DNA of 27,236 nucleotides from Epulopiscium sp. Nele67-Bin004 (GTDB lineage Bacteria; Bacillota_A; Clostridia; Lachnospirales; Cellulosilyticaceae), in assembly GCA_002007315.1 (NCBI GenBank), contig LNZQ01000021.1, positions 1 through 27,236 on the forward strand, read 5' to 3'. The translations under genes and the position numbers were made by a program. Of this stretch, positions 25,095 to 27,236 are shown one piece after another (the first letter of the stretch is position 1; each line of letters starts with the position of its first letter). The notes under the pieces were generated by a model. The model saw nothing but the letters and a program-made list of their open reading frames with translations, did not search any database and was not told the DNA's origin.

Positions 25095-25123
25095 ATTATA
25101 ATACAATAGAGTAATGTTGTCAA
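25095..25123 (-). promoter_or_regulatory. Perfect sigma-A consensus promoter of the YbjQ-type gene
   Basis: On the minus strand, TTGACA (25123-25118) and TATAAT (25100-25095) are separated by exactly 17 bases. Transcription would start near 25088, about 45 bases upstream of the start codon. Confidence 0.85.
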
Positions 25124-25191
25124 TTTAGTAATTAAATTTTTATTCATTGCATATAATGTACAAGCTATGACTAAAATTGAAGGAGGATAAT

Positions 25192-26970
25192 ATGAGAGAT
25201 AATGTACAACGACGAAGCAGCCGTTCAAGGCGACCATCAAGAATGCCATCACGCAGATACGAACCACCAACAACCAAAAAAACTAATATGTTTGCATTTA
25301 CATTGCTAGTAGTAGTAATAATATACTATTTTAAACCAGACGAAGTAACAGAATTTGCACAAAAACTTACGAATGACACTGTAGTAGCGACTTGGATTGA
25401 GAATTTGACAGGAAATAACGAGCAACAGCAGCAAACAGCAACGTATTCGATGCCACTTATGGAAGCAAACGTGGCGAAAATTTTAGCTTGCACATTATAT
25501 GAGCCTGAAACAATGCAAGAGATATCGGGAGACGACTGGTATAGCAAATATTATCGAGCACTAGAAACAGATACTAGATTTGGTTACCTATCAGTTGATG
25601 GAGCAAACAATACTATATCGTCTGAAACTGCTACACAAATAATAATAGATATATTAGGCGAAGGTTATGTTATCAACAATTTTGGGACAAGCGACACTGT
25701 ATCATTTGAGCAATTTTTAAGTTTATACAACAATGCCTTACAAATGGTTGGTAACGATACTATGCAAATTACAACTTTAAGTATAATAAAAACGCCTGCA
25801 TACACAACGGGCTTATTGCCATTGACTGTTTTAACTGATATCGGGGTATTAAACTTTCAAGGGCTTATACTTGACCCGCTGCAAGATTATACACTTGAAG
25901 TTGCAGTAGCTGGTGATGACATATTAGGAATTGTACAAACTATAAGTTCACAAAGCACAATAAGTGGGTACATAGTTGCAGTTGGAGATGATACAGCTAT
26001 CGTGCGAGTTGGTGAGAAAGAAGTTGAATACCAACATAATTTTTTGACAAAAGCACATGAAGGCTCTCAAGTAGATTTACGTGTGGAAAAAGGTACAATA
26101 TTAGACCTTGTGCAATATATGTCTGAAGTGGGAGATATTTTGCTTAGAACAACTAATGAATATGTAGAATTTATAGGGGTAGGTTCATACCCCTATAATA
26201 ATGTAACGATATATGACTCGGTGTATACAAGCATTAGTCAAATTCCATCTGGAACTAGAGTTGAATATACAATAGATAATGGAGCTGTAACTTCACTTAA
26301 AGTTATAAGTAAACCACAAATTGACGATATTAGGGTCGTTATAACAGAAGATGGACTTACTGATTACACACATACAACGGTTAATTTTGTGCCACTAATC
26401 GACAATGAAATAGTATACAATGGGGAAGTGTTTGAAATTTCAGCTGGTGAAACTTGGGACAGTGAAAATTTTGAGTGGAAAGTTGGCGAAAAAGTGGAAC
26501 TTAGAAATGTCGGTTCATTTACGATAAATTCTATAACACGTAGCCAAATGAACCCGACTTACGTTGGAACTTTGGAAATATATAAAGAAGAAAACGGATA
26601 TACAGTTATAAATGTTGTTGATATGACAAGCTATATTGCAGCGGTTATTCCAAGTGAAATGCCAACTAGCTATGGGCTTGAGGCGTGTAAAGTGCAGGCG
26701 GTCGCTGCTAGAAGTTATGCTATTGTTACTGGGCAAACGTCAAAATTTGTATCATATGGGGCACATGTTGATGATACAACGTCAAGCCAAGTGTATAACC
26801 GTGTTGCGGCTGATGACATTGCATACGAAGCTGCGAAAGCTACTGAAGGTATGGTTCTTATGTATGGTGGCAACGTTATTAGTGGCAATTTCTTTTCAAC
26901 GTCAGCAGGATACACTGCAAATTTTGGTGAGGTATGGGCAACTGGCGAAACTTTCCCAACAAATACCCCT
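25192..26970 (+). CDS. SpoIID/LytB-domain protein, 3'-truncated
   Basis: The first 593 residues are present from the ATG at 25192, which has AAGGAGG upstream; an in-frame TTG at 25177 precedes that site and is rejected. The N-terminus is Arg/Ser-rich and cytoplasmic (RRSSRSRRPSRMPSRRY), followed by one membrane helix (about residues 31-46) and a long extracytoplasmic region. The SpoIID domain starts near residue 459 (YTVINVVDMTSYIAAVIPSE). It includes the catalytic Glu in SEMP (about residue 489), ACKVQAVAARSYA and SGNFFSTSAGYTANFGEVWA. SpoIID is a lytic transglycosylase that drives membrane migration in engulfment. This protein is longer at its N-terminus than SpoIID, so it is a relative with an extra domain. 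After FPTNTP the sequence switches to animal DNA, so the domain end is missing. Confidence 0.88.
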
Positions 26971-27236
26971 GGATGAAACCTCTGCACGCCAGTACACAAC
27001 ACACAAATGCAAACACACACACACACAGAGATAAGGTCATTCACACGCGTCTCTTACAAGACAAAAAAATTTGTGGAAAAAGGGGGGGGTGTGAGGGACT
27101 TGTGTCCTACTTCTTTTTTGTTTAAAGCCAGAACAAGCACTTTATAATTCATCCTAAATTTTCAACGAAAAAATATGTCAGACTAAATTTTAAAGACAAT
27201 ATCTTTACAATTAATGGAACTGAGTCTTGGTTTTGA
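26971..27236. other. Animal (host) genomic DNA, right flank
   Basis: From about 26971 the SpoIID frame loses all similarity and stops at once. The sequence then shows an (AC)n tract, an eight-G run (27082-27089) and unstructured AT-rich sequence typical of animal intergenic or intronic DNA. No gene or bacterial signal is visible to the end. Whether it belongs to the same intron as the left-flank exon cannot be told here. Confidence 0.75.
27013..27026 (+). repeat. (AC)7 microsatellite
   Basis: Seven uninterrupted AC units lie inside a longer AC-rich tract (about 26994-27030). Such dinucleotide repeats are abundant in vertebrate genomes and rare in AT-rich clostridial DNA. Confidence 0.85.

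Noticed and set aside
599..26992. GCACGCAG at the left junction (599-606) and GCACGCCAG at the right (26984-26992) as a possible target-site duplication
   Set aside because: The two copies differ by one base, the right copy lies about 14 bases beyond the junction, and no transposase or terminal repeats exist, so chance is more likely.
26971..27236. Short open frames in the right flank
   Set aside because: They translate repeat-derived His/Thr- or Val/Cys-rich peptides from the AC tract and have no coding character.

Overview
This window is a chimera. Positions 1 to about 615 and about 26971 to 27236 read as animal nuclear DNA. Everything between them is one continuous, gene-dense, AT-rich stretch of bacterial chromosome. 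The left flank carries, on the minus strand, what looks like the penultimate exon of an animal glycerol kinase with intact splice sites. The right flank has an (AC)n microsatellite and no bacterial coding. The bacterial block is cut abruptly inside a gene at both ends: ffh has lost its N-terminal half and a SpoIID-domain gene has lost its 3' end. The simplest reading is a bacterial contig mis-scaffolded into an animal assembly (probably a gut or surface bacterium of the sequenced animal). A true lateral insertion into a glycerol kinase intron cannot be excluded from sequence alone.

The bacterium looks like an endospore-forming member of Clostridia (Bacillota). The evidence is strong AGGAGG-type ribosome binding sites, low GC, the ffh-rpsP-rimM-trmD cluster, sporulation-type proteins (SpoVB-like flippase, BofC-like protein, SpoIID domain), a Firmicutes-type 6S RNA and a V/A-type ATPase operon. 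An Epulopiscium/Cellulosilyticum-like gut lineage is possible but is only a guess.

Layout: (1) 616-3098, SRP protein, ribosomal protein bS16, RimM and TrmD (translation and tRNA modification), with khpA and rplS missing from their usual places. (2) 3143-5489, a YitT membrane protein converging on a DegV fatty-acid-binding protein, then a divergent DtxR/MntR-fold regulator that has lost nearly all its metal ligands. A perfect palindrome lies inside the degV promoter between the two. (3) 5618-11305, a run of same-strand genes: SpoVB-like flippase, BofC-like protein, a frameshifted HI0933/BaiN-type flavoprotein, a COG2509 FAD oxidoreductase and hypoxanthine phosphoribosyltransferase. (4) 11358-14574, an AbgT transporter, a flavin reductase-like protein, a SEC-C protein and an unknown membrane protein, with two clear terminators. 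(5) 14655-23126, a complete nine-gene V-type ATPase operon in the order H-C-I-K-F-E-A-B-D. (6) 23135-23406, a 6S RNA with its own promoter and terminator. (7) 23490-26970, an orphan type I restriction specificity subunit, a YbjQ/UPF0145 protein on the minus strand with a perfect consensus promoter, and the truncated SpoIID-domain protein.

I found no CRISPR array, insertion sequence, prophage or defence island. The most unusual items are the animal/bacterial junctions, the metal-blind MntR-like regulator with its candidate operator, the V-ATPase gene order and rotor-ring residues, and the single-base frameshift in the flavoprotein.
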